A DNA stretch of 64,000 nt from Bacillus sp. DTU_2020_1000418_1_SI_GHA_SEK_038 (GCF_032341175.1 NZ_CP135435.1:4340001-4404000); one strand, 5' to 3'; shown: positions 46,141 to 55,264, counted from the first letter of the stretch. Numbers and translations are program-made. The notes: generated from the sequence alone by a model not told the origin.

Positions 46141-46293
46141 TTACAAAATATCAGCTATGTAGGTTTGAAACGAATTAGGTAATAGTTGAAAGAGCAATCC
46201 TTCGTATTTAATATCAAGTAGACCAGCTAGAACAAAAAGGATCATAATTAAAATAAAGATAGGTTTCTTTTGCTTTTTAGATAGCCGCTTCAA
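46141..46293 (-). CDS. Small single-pass membrane protein (50 residues)
   Basis: A short frame starts at TTG 46293 with GGAGGG seven bases upstream. It encodes a basic N-terminus (MKRLSKKQKK), one hydrophobic helix (PIFILIMILFVLAGLL) and a 24-residue tail. The shape, ribosome site and tight stop support a real small membrane protein. I recognise no family. It lies between the SnoaL and M20 genes on the same strand as both. Confidence 0.5.
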   Translation of the reverse strand: MKRLSKKQKKPIFILIMILFVLAGLLDIKYEGLLFQLLPNSFQTYIADIL

Positions 46294-46459
46294 AAGGCTT
46301 CCCTCCATTGAAAAATACATGAATTATTTACCTGTTCATTATACTGAATTTCATCGAACAATACTTCATCAAAGAGATGTAAAGTCTGAATCAGTTGCTG
46401 GATCCCCATTCTTTGCCCATGTTAAATTACCCCATACTGATGGATTATGGTGATAAATC

Positions 46460-46528
46460 AGGACTCTGAAAAGAGTCCTAATCATTCCAAACAGAAAAAT
46501 AAGCTAGACAAGATAACTCGTCTAGCTT
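46460..46528 (-). terminator. Two hairpins after the M20 peptidase gene
   Basis: AAGCTAGAC (46501-46509) with GTCTAGCTT (46520-46528) lies directly after the peptidase stop, followed on the minus strand by ATTTTT. A second stem AGGACTC/GAGTCCT lies at 46460-46479. Confidence 0.8.
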
Positions 46529-46535
46529 ACTTTTT

Positions 46536-47723
46536 TTAATCAAAACCATAATACCCGCAAATGACATACCCGACTGATTTGGCCGCAACAAGAAGGCAGT
46601 CTTCATCAATATCAAATTTTGGATGGTGATTAAAATAGGCCGTCTCAATTCCTTTTGGTTTACAGCCAATGTAAAAGAAACAACCAGGAATTTTTTCAAG
46701 ATAGTAAGCAAAATCCTCAGAACCGGAGAGCATCGGGTATTCCCCAACCTCTTTAATGTCCGGGTCGTTTATGTTTTTTAAGCTTGCGACCACCTTTTCT
46801 GTCACTTCAGGATCATTGTACAGCGGCGGATAATCCGCCGTATACGTAAGCTTACATTGTACGCCAAATTCCTCCTCAATGCCTTTAACAATTCGATGTA
46901 CTTCTTTTTCGATAATCTCCTGCGTTTCTACCGTCATATAGCGAACGTCTCCTTCGAGCTCTACACTATCTTTAATCACATTAAAGGTGCCTTTCCCATC
47001 GAATGAGCCGATTGTAATTACACCCACCTCAAAAGGATTGATCCTGCGGCTGATTACTGTTTGTACTGCTGTTATAAAATGGCTCCCAGCAACAATTGCA
47101 TCATTCGCTAAATGCGGAGATGAACCATGGCCCCCTTTGCCTTGAATGATTAATTTAAAAAAGGACCTGCCTGCTAACGAATATCCGCTTCTGTAGCCAA
47201 CAAATCCTGCTGGATGGGTAGGGAATATGTGAATACCATAAATATTGTCTACATCGTCCAGCACACCGCATTCCACAATGCTTTTCGCTCCCCCAGGAGG
47301 GGCTTCCTCCGCATGCTGATGAATAATTTTAATTGTTCCAGCGAGTGAATCCTTCAATTGGATCAAACAATCCGCCAAAACAAGCAAGTAGGCAGTATGG
47401 GCATCATGGCCACAAGCGTGCATCACCCCTTCATTTTTCGATTTAAAGGGTACGTCTGCTTCCTCCAAAATCGGAAGTGCATCGAAATCTGCCCGAAGAG
47501 CAATCGTTTTTCCCGGCTTCCCCCCTTTAATTGTCACGATGATTCCGTAGCCATTTCCTACATTTCTAAGGGTATCAACCTCTTTCCCTTTATAAAAATC
47601 GGCAATATATTGAGCGGTTTTCTCCTCTTTAAAAGAAACTTCCGGATTTTCGTGTAAATAACGGCGAATTTCAACCATTTCATCTTTGCGGGCTTCTAAC
47701 ATGCTCATTAAGTGTTTTCTCAT
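46536..47723 (-). CDS. M20-family amidohydrolase/peptidase
   Basis: A 395-residue di-zinc enzyme of the amidohydrolase subfamily (YxeP/HipO-like). MHACGHDAHTAYLLVLADCL, HQHAEEAPPGGAK, KGGHGSSPH and SGSEDFAYYLEKIPGCFFYIG supply metal ligands and the catalytic glutamate. It likely deacylates N-acyl amino acids or similar amides. ATG at 47723 with GAGGG five bases upstream is preferred to GTG at 47735. Confidence 0.9.
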   Translation of the reverse strand: MRKHLMSMLEARKDEMVEIRRYLHENPEVSFKEEKTAQYIADFYKGKEVDTLRNVGNGYGIIVTIKGGKPGKTIALRADFDALPILEEADVPFKSKNEGVMHACGHDAHTAYLLVLADCLIQLKDSLAGTIKIIHQHAEEAPPGGAKSIVECGVLDDVDNIYGIHIFPTHPAGFVGYRSGYSLAGRSFFKLIIQGKGGHGSSPHLANDAIVAGSHFITAVQTVISRRINPFEVGVITIGSFDGKGTFNVIKDSVELEGDVRYMTVETQEIIEKEVHRIVKGIEEEFGVQCKLTYTADYPPLYNDPEVTEKVVASLKNINDPDIKEVGEYPMLSGSEDFAYYLEKIPGCFFYIGCKPKGIETAYFNHHPKFDIDEDCLLVAAKSVGYVICGYYGFD

Positions 47724-47881
47724 TTCATCCCTCACAAAGTTTTATTATAACGATTTAAGTGTCAGCTCGTACCATTTAGCGACAACATCAATCATTATTC
47801 TGCAAAAAATCATATTTATCATACCCCAATTTTTTAATGATATGACACGTTCACTACTTTAAGGATTCTATCTCGCATTAA

Positions 47882-48146
47882 AATGTTGGCGGAAGGGCTA
47901 GAACAAATAAGGTAAATCATCAATACTTAAATTTAGGTCCCTATGCCATTTATAAAAAAGGAAAAGTCAAAGGCATTCTAGAAGAATTAGGTATTAATAT
48001 TATAGGTAGCTCACCTAAATTAGGTGGCGCTTTAGTTGAAAACGGACTGGAATATGCCGCTCCTTTTACTCCTTTAGGAGTTTTTACAACGAATCTATTG
48101 AATTCGGGAAGCAGAAGAAATTATTCAAAAAGAGAAGAGGTGGTAA
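47882..48146 (+). pseudogene. Relic of an FAD-dependent oxidoreductase (phytoene-desaturase-like)
   Basis: From 47882 the frame reads NVGGRARTNKVNHQYLNLGP, then YAIYKKGKVKGILEELGINI and LEYAAPFTPLGVFTT. This is the substrate/FAD region following a GGR motif in amine-oxidase/phytoene-desaturase-like flavoproteins. The upstream dinucleotide-binding start is missing. In another frame, EAEEIIQKEKRW and a stop (48108-48146) look like the natural C-terminus, one base before the sigma gene start. An internal deletion of several hundred codons is inferred. Confidence 0.6.
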
Positions 48147-48147
48147 G

Positions 48148-49011
48148 GTGCAAATTAGTAATGAGGATTATCAGCAATTTAAACCATTATTGTTTTCAAT
48201 AGGTTATCGGATGTTAGGCTCTGTAGCGGAAGCAGAAGACATTGTACAAGAAACTTTTCTAAAAGCGTACCAAATGGATGACCAAAAGATAGATAACAAG
48301 AAAGCATATCTCTGCAAAATCATGACTAACCGCTGTCTTGATGTAATAAAGTCAGCACGGTACAGACGGGAACATTACGTGGGACCATGGAATCCCGAGC
48401 CCTTATTGCTAGACAGTTCACCGGACCTTGGCCCATCTGAAATTGTTCTTCAAAAAGAAGGATTGAGTATTGCCTATTTACGGATGATGGAGCATTTGGC
48501 ACCAGATGAACGGGCAGTCCTCCTTTTAAGAGAAGTATTTGATTTCTCTTATTTGGAGATTAGCAACATCATTGAAAAGAAAGAAGAGAACTGCAGGAAA
48601 ATTTTTAGCCGTGCGAAGCAAAAAATCTCCGGCATAGAGGGCGAAAGTTTACACTATGAAAAGAATAAATCCATTATTGATCGCTTTATCCAAGCATTTC
48701 AAATGCAAAATATGGATTCCTTATTAGAACTTATCTCTGAAAAAGTCACTCTATATTCTGACGGCGGAGGAAAAGTCAAAGCCGCCCTTCGTCCAATCGA
48801 ATCCCGCTCCAACGTTTTGGCTTTTTTATACGGGATTATCAAAAATGTTCCTGAAGACTTTTATTTTGAAGTGAAAAAGGCCAATAGTCAGCCAGCCATT
48901 GTGATTTATATGAATGGCAAGGTTCAAAGCATTATTAGTTTTTATATAAGAAATGATGAAATAAACGAAATGTATATAACCATGAATCCTGATAAGTTGC
49001 CCTCTCATTAA
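48148..49011 (+). CDS. SigJ-like ECF sigma factor with C-terminal SnoaL domain
   Basis: A 287-residue sigma factor: region 2 (FSIGYRMLGSVAEAEDIVQETFLKAY, DNKKAYLCKIMTNRCLD), region 4 (HLAPDERAVLLLREVFDFSY, IIEKKEENCRKIFSRAKQKI) and a C-terminal NTF2-like domain (residues 175-285) as in the ECF41/SigJ group. In that group the added domain regulates activity instead of an anti-sigma factor. The start is GTG at 48148. Its partner flavoprotein gene upstream is a relic. Confidence 0.9.
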   Translation: MQISNEDYQQFKPLLFSIGYRMLGSVAEAEDIVQETFLKAYQMDDQKIDNKKAYLCKIMTNRCLDVIKSARYRREHYVGPWNPEPLLLDSSPDLGPSEIVLQKEGLSIAYLRMMEHLAPDERAVLLLREVFDFSYLEISNIIEKKEENCRKIFSRAKQKISGIEGESLHYEKNKSIIDRFIQAFQMQNMDSLLELISEKVTLYSDGGGKVKAALRPIESRSNVLAFLYGIIKNVPEDFYFEVKKANSQPAIVIYMNGKVQSIISFYIRNDEINEMYITMNPDKLPSH

Positions 49012-49070
49012 GAAAAAGCAGTTAAGTATTTCTAATAAATTATTAAGCCCGATCACCTAACAATCAAAAC

Positions 49071-49117
49071 GAGACTGTCCCTAAAAATTATTAATAATAA
49101 CCTTTGGGGACAGCCTC
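49071..49117. terminator. Hairpin between converging sigma factor and reductase genes
   Basis: GAGACTGTCCC (49071-49081) pairs with GGGGACAGCCTC (49106-49117) except for one bulge. The T-run is weak. Confidence 0.6.
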
Positions 49118-49157
49118 TATCATATATAAAAAAGAAAAATATCTTCTTTACAAATAC

Positions 49158-49796
49158 TTATTCGGTTTCACCGACAACTGTAAATCGTTCATTGATATGC
49201 TGTGGATTTTCAATTTCATCCAAAACAGCAATAGCAAAGTCTGCATAGCTGATATAACTTTCACCTTTAGAATTAACCAAAAGATGGTCTTTTCCAGACA
49301 AGTATGAGCCAGTTCTTTTTCCTTCAGCATCAAAAAACGCAGAAGGACTGATAAATGTCCATGTAATATTAGAAGTTTCCTGTAATTCTTGCAGGTTACG
49401 CCCCTGCCCTTTAGCAGTCGGCTTATAAATATCTGGAAAATCTGGTGTTTCTAATACCGTAACTGTTTTGTTCTCGTCTACATAAAGGCTTCCAGCTCCA
49501 CCTACAATAATGGCTTTCGTATTTGTTCCTTTTAGTGCCTCAATTAAAGCATGCCCAGCATCAACATGTGCCTGCTCTTCACCAAGAGGCGCACCGAAGG
49601 CATTCACCACTACATCAAATTTTTCCACATCATCAGATGTAAGGTCAAATATAGATTTCTCAATAACCACAACGTTTTTATCCTCAAGTTTTGAAGCATC
49701 TCTTACAATAGCTGTTACGTCATGTCCACGACTAACTGCTTCTTTTAAAATAAGATTTCCCGCTTTCCCGCTTGCACCAATAATTCCAATGTTCAT
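49158..49796 (-). CDS. NAD(P)H-binding atypical SDR protein
   Basis: A 212-residue Rossmann protein with dinucleotide loop IGIIGASGKAGNLILKEAVS, then VNAFGAPLGEEQAHVDAG and WTFISPSAFFDAEGKRTG. It matches the NAD(P)H-binding, NmrA/YwnB-like atypical short-chain dehydrogenases that often serve as quinone or stress-related reductases. No catalytic Tyr-x3-Lys is evident, so it could be a redox sensor. Its proximity to the catDE-like operon is suggestive only. Confidence 0.85.
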   Translation of the reverse strand: MNIGIIGASGKAGNLILKEAVSRGHDVTAIVRDASKLEDKNVVVIEKSIFDLTSDDVEKFDVVVNAFGAPLGEEQAHVDAGHALIEALKGTNTKAIIVGGAGSLYVDENKTVTVLETPDFPDIYKPTAKGQGRNLQELQETSNITWTFISPSAFFDAEGKRTGSYLSGKDHLLVNSKGESYISYADFAIAVLDEIENPQHINERFTVVGETE

Positions 49797-49893
49797 TTTA
49801 TAGTCCTCCTATAATTACAATTCATCTTGTAATAAAATTTATTACCTGTAATCACTTTAGCCGCATTATATTCAAACTTTCGCCTATAAAAAG

Positions 49894-50955
49894 TTATTTA
49901 CCTGTTTCTCTTCGAACGATTGGAGCAATTTCCGTTGCTAACATTTCAATCCCTTTTGCTACATTCTTAAAAGGCTGACCACCTATATCTAACTGCGCAA
50001 GGAAACGTTGGTGCCCAAAAAGTTCGTATTGTGTAAGGATCTTTTCCACGACTTGCTGTGGACTTCCCACGAACAAAGCAGTATCCGGACTAGCCATATG
50101 TTCAAAGTCATCCCTTGACATCCTTGTCCCCATTCCACGCTGACGGTTCACATATCCCCAGTAATTGGAGTAATAAGGATAAAACTCATTCTTTGCTTGC
50201 TGGGTTGTCTTAGCTATATAGGCATGGCCGGTTACACCGACCTTTAATGTTTCTGGTGCATGTCCAGCATCTATTCCAGCTTGACGATAAAGATCCACAA
50301 ATGGCTTAAAACGCCGTGGATTACCACCTAAGATAGCTAAAGCCATTCCCACCCCAAATCTTCCAGCACGAACAGCACTTTCGGGTGTCCCTCCAACTCC
50401 AATCCAGATTGGTAATGTTTCTTGTACCGGTCTTGGAGCAATTTCAGCATTCCATAAAGAAGGACGAAACTTCCCCGACCAAGTAACAGTCTCATTTTGG
50501 GTTAGCTGTAATAGGAGGTCCATATGTTCTTCAAATAATTCATCATAATCGTTTGTACTATAACCGAAAAGAGGAAATGATTCTATGAATGCTCCCCTGC
50601 CAGCCAGTATTTCGGCTCGGCCATCGGAAAGTAAATCCAATGTAGCGAAATCTTCAAACAGACGAACAGGATCAAGCGTACTTAACACACTTGTTGTACT
50701 TGTTAATCTAATTTGTTTTGTTATTTGCGCAATAGCTGCCAGTAGAACTACAGGAGAAGAAGAAGCATAATCTAGACGATGATGTTCTCCTACTCCAAAT
50801 ACATCTAGTCCTGCCTCATCAGCAAGTTTTGCGGCTTGAATGATTTCTTTTACTCTTTCCTTTGCCGTTAATGCATTTCCAGTAATAGGGTCCGGCCCAA
50901 TATCCGCAAGTGTGTAAATACCAATTTCAATACCGGCATTTTCTTTAGCAGCCAA
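49894..50955 (-). CDS. LLM-class flavin-dependent oxidoreductase
   Basis: A 353-residue bacterial-luciferase-like protein: EIGIYTLADIGPDPITGN at the start, GVGEHHRLDYASSSPVVLLA, ILAGRGAFIESFPLFGYS and IWIGVGGTPESAVRAGRFG. Members use FMNH2 for monooxygenation or reduction; the substrate is open. The start is TTG at 50955 with GAGGAGG upstream. It follows catE by 14 bp as third gene of the operon, an addition not present in the B. subtilis catDE operon. Confidence 0.88.
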   Translation of the reverse strand: MAAKENAGIEIGIYTLADIGPDPITGNALTAKERVKEIIQAAKLADEAGLDVFGVGEHHRLDYASSSPVVLLAAIAQITKQIRLTSTTSVLSTLDPVRLFEDFATLDLLSDGRAEILAGRGAFIESFPLFGYSTNDYDELFEEHMDLLLQLTQNETVTWSGKFRPSLWNAEIAPRPVQETLPIWIGVGGTPESAVRAGRFGVGMALAILGGNPRRFKPFVDLYRQAGIDAGHAPETLKVGVTGHAYIAKTTQQAKNEFYPYYSNYWGYVNRQRGMGTRMSRDDFEHMASPDTALFVGSPQQVVEKILTQYELFGHQRFLAQLDIGGQPFKNVAKGIEMLATEIAPIVRRETGK

Positions 50956-50969
50956 TCCGATACCTCCTC

Positions 50970-51821
50970 TTATACAGCTAACTTTATTGCGTTTCCAGAA
51001 GGATCAAAGGTGATAAAATGATTGTTTTCCTCTAATACCTCCGCACCAATCTTCTTCAAATTCGCTACTGTTTGTTGACGAGCCTCTTCATTATCGAAAA
51101 TGAGCGTATATGATTCGAGACCCACACTGTTTTTGGCTGGGGCAGGAGCCCCTACGCCATTCCATGTGTTTACCCCTAAATGATGGTGATACTTTCCATA
51201 GGAAAGGAATAAAGCCTGCTCTCCATATCGGTTGACTACATCCATTCCCAATCCTTTTACATAAAACTCTTCTGTCTTCTTGAGTTCTGATACGTGTAAA
51301 TGAATGTGACCCATTACCGTTTCGGCAGGCATTTTTCGCCAAGTTTTATCTGGTGTAACATGTTTTAGCAAATTTTTAAAATCTATTGGATCAACAGCCA
51401 TTGCCACTTCATCGTCCTTCCAATTCCATTCAGAAGGAGCACGATCACGATAAATTTCAATCTCATTTCCATCTGGATCGTGTAGATACAATGCTTCACT
51501 GACAAGATGATCCGAAGACCCAAAGCGAACTCCTTTATCCACTAAATGAACGACAATATTGGCTAAATCCGATTGGGTTGGTAAAAGAATGGCAAAATGA
51601 TATAAACCAGTAGTTCTTCCCTGTTTTGGTATAACATTTTCAGGTTGTTCCAGTGATAAGAAACTTGTTTTCCCATCAGTTGTTAGTTCTACTGTTGTAG
51701 TTGTTTGTTCTAAAATATCGAACCCTAGGACATCTATATAAAATTGTATGGAACGTTGTAAATTTTCTACTTTAACTTTTACATGCCCAACAAATGTTGT
51801 TGGTTTAGTATGAAATCCCAT
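50970..51821 (-). CDS. catE: Catechol-2,3-dioxygenase (CatE-like)
   Basis: A 283-residue, two-module VOC protein. GHVKVKVENLQRSIQFYIDV starts module 1; GHIHLHVSELKKTEEFYVKG starts module 2, and YHHHLGVNTW and ITFDPSG follow. The pattern closely matches B. subtilis CatE (YfiE), an extradiol dioxygenase that opens catechol. His in GHIHLH and later His/Glu residues bind the metal. ATG at 51821 is used because AGGAGGG is upstream; an extension of 25 codons overlaps catD. Confidence 0.9.
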   Translation of the reverse strand: MGFHTKPTTFVGHVKVKVENLQRSIQFYIDVLGFDILEQTTTTVELTTDGKTSFLSLEQPENVIPKQGRTTGLYHFAILLPTQSDLANIVVHLVDKGVRFGSSDHLVSEALYLHDPDGNEIEIYRDRAPSEWNWKDDEVAMAVDPIDFKNLLKHVTPDKTWRKMPAETVMGHIHLHVSELKKTEEFYVKGLGMDVVNRYGEQALFLSYGKYHHHLGVNTWNGVGAPAPAKNSVGLESYTLIFDNEEARQQTVANLKKIGAEVLEENNHFITFDPSGNAIKLAV

Positions 51822-51846
51822 AAATAACCCTCCTAGAATACTTTTT

Positions 51847-52242
51847 TTATGATTTAGCAAGCATTTGATCCAATGAAAGTTTTGATTTCTCAGCAAAAAC
51901 GAAGTAAATTGCTGCGGCTAATAACACAAGGTCAAGTTCATATCCTACCATTTGGCCATTGCCAAAGAACCCAAGTGAAAGCTTCGCAGTAAAAATAGCT
52001 CCTGCCATAATTAGTGAAAACAACAAGGTAACAATACGTGTGCCAAGCCCTACAGTTAATGCAATTCCACCTATTAATTCTATAGCCGCTACAACATAGG
52101 CCATAAATCCAGGAATTCCTAAGCTGTCAAAATAGCCAACAATATTTGTAATACCACCTTGGAATTTTGCTAGCCCATGAATAAAAAATGTAAGACCTAC
52201 TACTACTCTTAATATAACTTTCCCAATTTCGTTTCTATTCAT
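51847..52242 (-). CDS. catD: DoxX-family membrane protein (CatD-like)
   Basis: A 131-residue, four-helix membrane protein: FFIHGLAKFQGGITNIVGYF, GGIALTVGLGTRIVTLLFSL, GFFGNGQMVGYELDLVLLA. It precedes a CatE-type dioxygenase by 25 bp, the B. subtilis catDE order. It is strongly similar to the DoxX protein at 3153-3584. The promoter, with a 17-bp spacer and two dyads, lies directly upstream. The function in catechol and quinone tolerance follows from homologues. Confidence 0.88.
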   Translation of the reverse strand: MNRNEIGKVILRVVVGLTFFIHGLAKFQGGITNIVGYFDSLGIPGFMAYVVAAIELIGGIALTVGLGTRIVTLLFSLIMAGAIFTAKLSLGFFGNGQMVGYELDLVLLAAAIYFVFAEKSKLSLDQMLAKS

Positions 52243-52267
52243 TTCATACTCCCCTTTTCTCAGTTAG

Positions 52268-52334
52268 TTACTTTATGTAAGTAAGTATATAAACGTATTA
52301 TTATATTGTCAAGTAACTAAATTCCATTTAGTTA
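52268..52334 (-). promoter_or_regulatory. catDE promoter with YodB/CatR-like operators
   Basis: Read leftward, TTGACA (52307-52312) and TATACT (52284-52289) are exactly 17 bp apart. TTAC-TTTAT-GTAA at 52268-52280 lies just after the -10. A perfect 9-bp dyad TAACTAAAT-TCC-ATTTAGTTA (52314-52334) lies just upstream of the -35. TTAC-N5-GTAA sites are similar to those of the HxlR-type repressors YodB and CatR that sense quinones. No such regulator gene is in the window. Confidence 0.65.
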
Positions 52335-52460
52335 TTTAGTAACTAACTTTTTGAAACAAACTTTTAGCCGTTATTTCTAATAAGAGTTTGTGATTCATCC
52401 TCAAAATAAAGTATAGTTAAGTATCTAACTAAAACAATCCTCTGATAAGGATGTGTCAAC

Positions 52461-53168
52461 ATGCGTATTAATAAATTTATAAGCGAATCTGGAAAAGCAT
52501 CTAGACGGGGTGCAGATAAATTAATTACCGATGGAAGAGTTACTATAAATGGCAAACGTGCAACAATAGGAAGCCAGGTAGAGCCGGGGGATGACGTTCG
52601 AGTAGATGGAAATCCAATTCGTGTTGCAAGAAATAATGTCTATATTGCCTTAAATAAACCTGTAGGCATTACTAGTACAACAGAAAAGGGTGTAAAGGGA
52701 AATATTGTTGATTTGGTCAACCACCCATTAAGAATATTTAATATTGGGCGTCTGGATAAAGATTCAGAGGGCTTAATACTACTTACGAACGATGGCGACA
52801 TTGTTAACGAAATTCTGCGTTCTGAAGGTAAGCATGAGAAGGAATATATTGTATCTGTGGACAAGCCCATTACTCCTGAGTTCTTGAAGAAGATGTCAGA
52901 GGGAGTCAAAATATTAGGGACAAAAACACTTCCTTGTAAAGTAACCCAATTATCTAAATTTGATTTTCAAATCATATTAACACAGGGCCTTAATCGTCAA
53001 ATTCGCCGCATGTGCGGTGAATTAGGGTATGAGGTTTACAGATTGCAAAGAATCCGTATCATGAATATTCATTTAGGCAACCTTCCCCCTGGACAATGGA
53101 GAGATTTATCCAAGAAAGAACGAACTCAATTATTTAGAGAATTGGACTATGAGCCAAGGGAATGGTAA
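52461..53168 (+). CDS. rluF: 23S rRNA pseudouridine synthase, RluF type
   Basis: A 235-residue protein with an N-terminal S4 RNA-binding domain ([20 protein letters not shown]) and a pseudouridine synthase domain. [17 protein letters not shown] contains catalytic Asp99. [20 protein letters not shown] is the typical late motif. RluF modifies U2604 of 23S rRNA in E. coli. It has AAGGATG upstream, is divergent from catD, and is followed by a terminator. Confidence 0.88.
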   Translation: MRINKFISESGKASRRGADKLITDGRVTINGKRATIGSQVEPGDDVRVDGNPIRVARNNVYIALNKPVGITSTTEKGVKGNIVDLVNHPLRIFNIGRLDKDSEGLILLTNDGDIVNEILRSEGKHEKEYIVSVDKPITPEFLKKMSEGVKILGTKTLPCKVTQLSKFDFQIILTQGLNRQIRRMCGELGYEVYRLQRIRIMNIHLGNLPPGQWRDLSKKERTQLFRELDYEPREW

Positions 53169-53173
53169 AACTA

Positions 53174-53203
53174 TAAAGGTGATACGAATTTGTATCACCT
53201 TTA
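53174..53203 (+). terminator. Terminator of rluF
   Basis: TAAAGGTGATAC (53174-53185) and GTATCACCTTTA (53192-53203) form a perfect 12-bp stem. Confidence 0.85.
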
Positions 53204-53371
53204 TTTATGGCACTTAAATAAGCATTGTTATTAGGCCCATTATTAAATGTAAATGCCGTAGACATCATTTCCCTGCGCTGGTGATTACTTCGCCATAAAG
53301 GACATGTTCTACTGAATCCGATGACAATTTAATTTTACTCAAATACAGTGCATGAATCTTTTTACTATCTT

Positions 53372-53686
53372 TTAATTATCTTCTCTATTAGGGTTTTTTA
53401 AATCAGATATGTCTGTCTCCTCTCCAAATTCAGTTCCGTAATTAAGTTGGCCATAATCACGCCTATTAACATCTGCCTTCGTATCCGTCTCTTCCCATTG
53501 TTTAAACAAGAGGGTTAAACAGACTAATCCGCTTAGACCAACTAGACTATAAATAACTCTTGATAAAAATGCATCTTGTCCGCCAAATATTGCCGCTACC
53601 AAATCAAAATTAAAGAAACCAATTAATCCCCAGTTAATAGCGCCGATTATTGTTAAGGTTAAGGCAATTCTTTGTAGGGTTCTCAT
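53372..53686 (-). CDS. DUF378-domain membrane protein
   Basis: A 104-residue protein with a DUF378 domain (YuzA-like): LTLTIIGAINWGLIGFFNFD and RVIYSLVGLSGLVCLTLLF are the two membrane helices, followed by a 40-residue acidic hydrophilic tail. The function of DUF378 is unknown. ATG at 53686 follows AGGAGGTA eight bases upstream. It stands alone. Confidence 0.88.
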   Translation of the reverse strand: MRTLQRIALTLTIIGAINWGLIGFFNFDLVAAIFGGQDAFLSRVIYSLVGLSGLVCLTLLFKQWEETDTKADVNRRDYGQLNYGTEFGEETDISDLKNPNREDN

Positions 53687-53877
53687 CACACATACCTCCT
53701 ATAAATTTAGATTCCTTAAGCATACAGATCTTGACTCTTAGGTAAGACGGACCTCTACCTTTAAGTACTAAGATTGTATTTTTATCATTTGTTATTAAAA
53801 TGAATTTCATACAATAATATTGGGAATGAAGTTTTAGAGATGATTGATGAATACTTTAAGCATTCCAGACAGAAAAA

Positions 53878-53912
53878 GGACAGGGTATTCCTTAAAATAG
53901 AATACCCTGTCC
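53878..53912 (-). terminator. Terminator of the queuosine operon
   Basis: GGACAGGGTATTC (53878-53890) and GAATACCCTGTCC (53900-53912) form a perfect 13-bp stem with a minus-strand T-run. It lies about 120 bp past the transporter stop. Confidence 0.88.
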
Positions 53913-53960
53913 CGTTATTTTAATGTGAAATTATAGAACTATCTTCATAAACACAAATAT

Positions 53961-53978
53961 GTTACGGTTCACCGTAAC
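53961..53978. repeat. Short perfect palindrome GTTACGGT-TC-ACCGTAAC
   Basis: An 8-bp dyad with a 2-base centre. Degenerate relatives occur near 57066 (GATACGGTTCTCC) and 58579 (GATACGGTTCACCG). The surrounding gap 53687-54034 holds this dyad, the terminator, and nothing else that I can support. Confidence 0.4.
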
Positions 53979-54034
53979 TACTCTATGAGCAGTTTGCTTT
54001 GTTGACTAATATAACTCTGCAATTGCCTTCTAAG

Positions 54035-54559
54035 TCATCCAACCCGTTCCATTCGAACTTGGTTCAAAATTAGAGCACCGAACATTTGAATAATAGTCTT
54101 CACAATAATTTGTCCTAAAATGGCAGCTGGTACAGCTTCCCAAGGCAGAAAATTAGCTCCAAGCGGACTCAAGCCAATGACTACGAAAATAACAGAATCT
54201 AGAAATCCTCCAACAATCCCGCTGTAGAACACGCGCCAAGCCATCGGCAGCTTTAATCTAGTATAGATTTCTGTATCAGCTGTTTCAGCGACAACAAATG
54301 AAATAGCTGATGCCACCACAATCAATAATGTATCCCCAAGCAGGAATGAAACCAATGCCGATAAGATTAAAGCGATAAATATAAACAAATACGTCTTCGC
54401 TCTACCATATTTATTTTGTACAAGATCCCGAAAGATAAAGGTCGCACCAATCAAAAGCGTGCCCATTGGAACAATAAATACTCCAAACTGCAATGGCGCA
54501 AATGCTGCCGTTACCACATTAGCGATAACAATGGATAATAAGTAAAATACAATTCTCAT
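54035..54559 (-). CDS. Queuosine precursor transporter (VUT/YhhQ family)
   Basis: A 174-residue protein with about six membrane helices: YLLSIVIANVVTAAFAPLQF, GATFIFRDLVQNKYGRAKTY, AETADTEIYTRLKLPMAWRV and AILGQIIVKTIIQMFGALIL. YhhQ-type proteins import queuosine precursors. It follows queC by 25 bp. ATG at 54559 is chosen because GAGGAG lies upstream; the longer frame back to 54664 would overlap queC. Its linkage to queFC supports preQ0/preQ1 salvage. Confidence 0.9.
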   Translation of the reverse strand: MRIVFYLLSIVIANVVTAAFAPLQFGVFIVPMGTLLIGATFIFRDLVQNKYGRAKTYLFIFIALILSALVSFLLGDTLLIVVASAISFVVAETADTEIYTRLKLPMAWRVFYSGIVGGFLDSVIFVVIGLSPLGANFLPWEAVPAAILGQIIVKTIIQMFGALILNQVRMERVG

Positions 54560-54584
54560 GATATTACTCCTCAATTTAGTAAAT

Positions 54585-55244
54585 TTACACCCTTTTTTTC
54601 CCCAAATAAAAATCATCGAGCCCTTTTTTTCGCAGTTTACATGCTGGGCATTCACCACAGCCATCTGCTTTTACACCGTTATAGCAAGTTAATGTTCTTC
54701 CCCGGACAAACTCCAGTACTCCAAGCTGATCAGCAAGCTCCCATGTTTGTGCCTTGTTCAGCCACATCAACGGTGTTTCAATCACAAAGGATTCATTCAT
54801 AGATAAATTCAACGTTACATTCAAAGATTTAATAAAAATATCTCGGCAATCAGGATATCCGCTAAAATCTGTTTCACTAACTCCAGTCACGATATGTTTA
54901 GCCCCTACTTTACTCGCTATAACCCCAGCAAATGAAAGGAAGAGCAGATTCCGACCAGGAACAAAAGTCGATGGCAGCTCGCCATTTTCTCCCTCTTCTA
55001 TCTTTATGTCTTGGCGTGTTAATGCATTCGGAGCAAGCTGATTCAGGAGCGACATATCAAGAATGTGGTGTTCGACACCTAGTTCCGCTGCTATTTCCTT
55101 CGCACATTCAATTTCAAGACGATGCTTTTGACCATAATCAAAAGTCACTGCCTCAATCTCTGCAAAACGTTCTTTTGCCCAGAACAGACAAGTTGTGCTA
55201 TCCTGACCTCCACTAAACACAACGATTGCTTTCTCCTGCTTCAC
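54585..55244 (-). CDS. queC: 7-cyano-7-deazaguanine synthase
   Basis: The 219-residue enzyme converts carboxy-deazaguanine to preQ0 using ATP and ammonia. [19 protein letters not shown] is the PP-loop ATP motif; [19 protein letters not shown] binds zinc with four cysteines. The start is GTG at 55244, with GGGAG upstream. A preQ1-I riboswitch lies between queF and queC. The queD and queE genes, which make its substrate, are not in this window. Confidence 0.95.
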   Translation of the reverse strand: MKQEKAIVVFSGGQDSTTCLFWAKERFAEIEAVTFDYGQKHRLEIECAKEIAAELGVEHHILDMSLLNQLAPNALTRQDIKIEEGENGELPSTFVPGRNLLFLSFAGVIASKVGAKHIVTGVSETDFSGYPDCRDIFIKSLNVTLNLSMNESFVIETPLMWLNKAQTWELADQLGVLEFVRGRTLTCYNGVKADGCGECPACKLRKKGLDDFYLGKKRV

Positions 55245-55264
55245 TGTCAGAACTCCCTTATAAC

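Noticed and set aside
46319..46453. A 44-codon plus-strand frame starting MNYLPVHYTEFHRTILHQRD
   Set aside because: No ribosome site and no family recognised. It could be a gene fragment, but there is too little support to list it as a gene.
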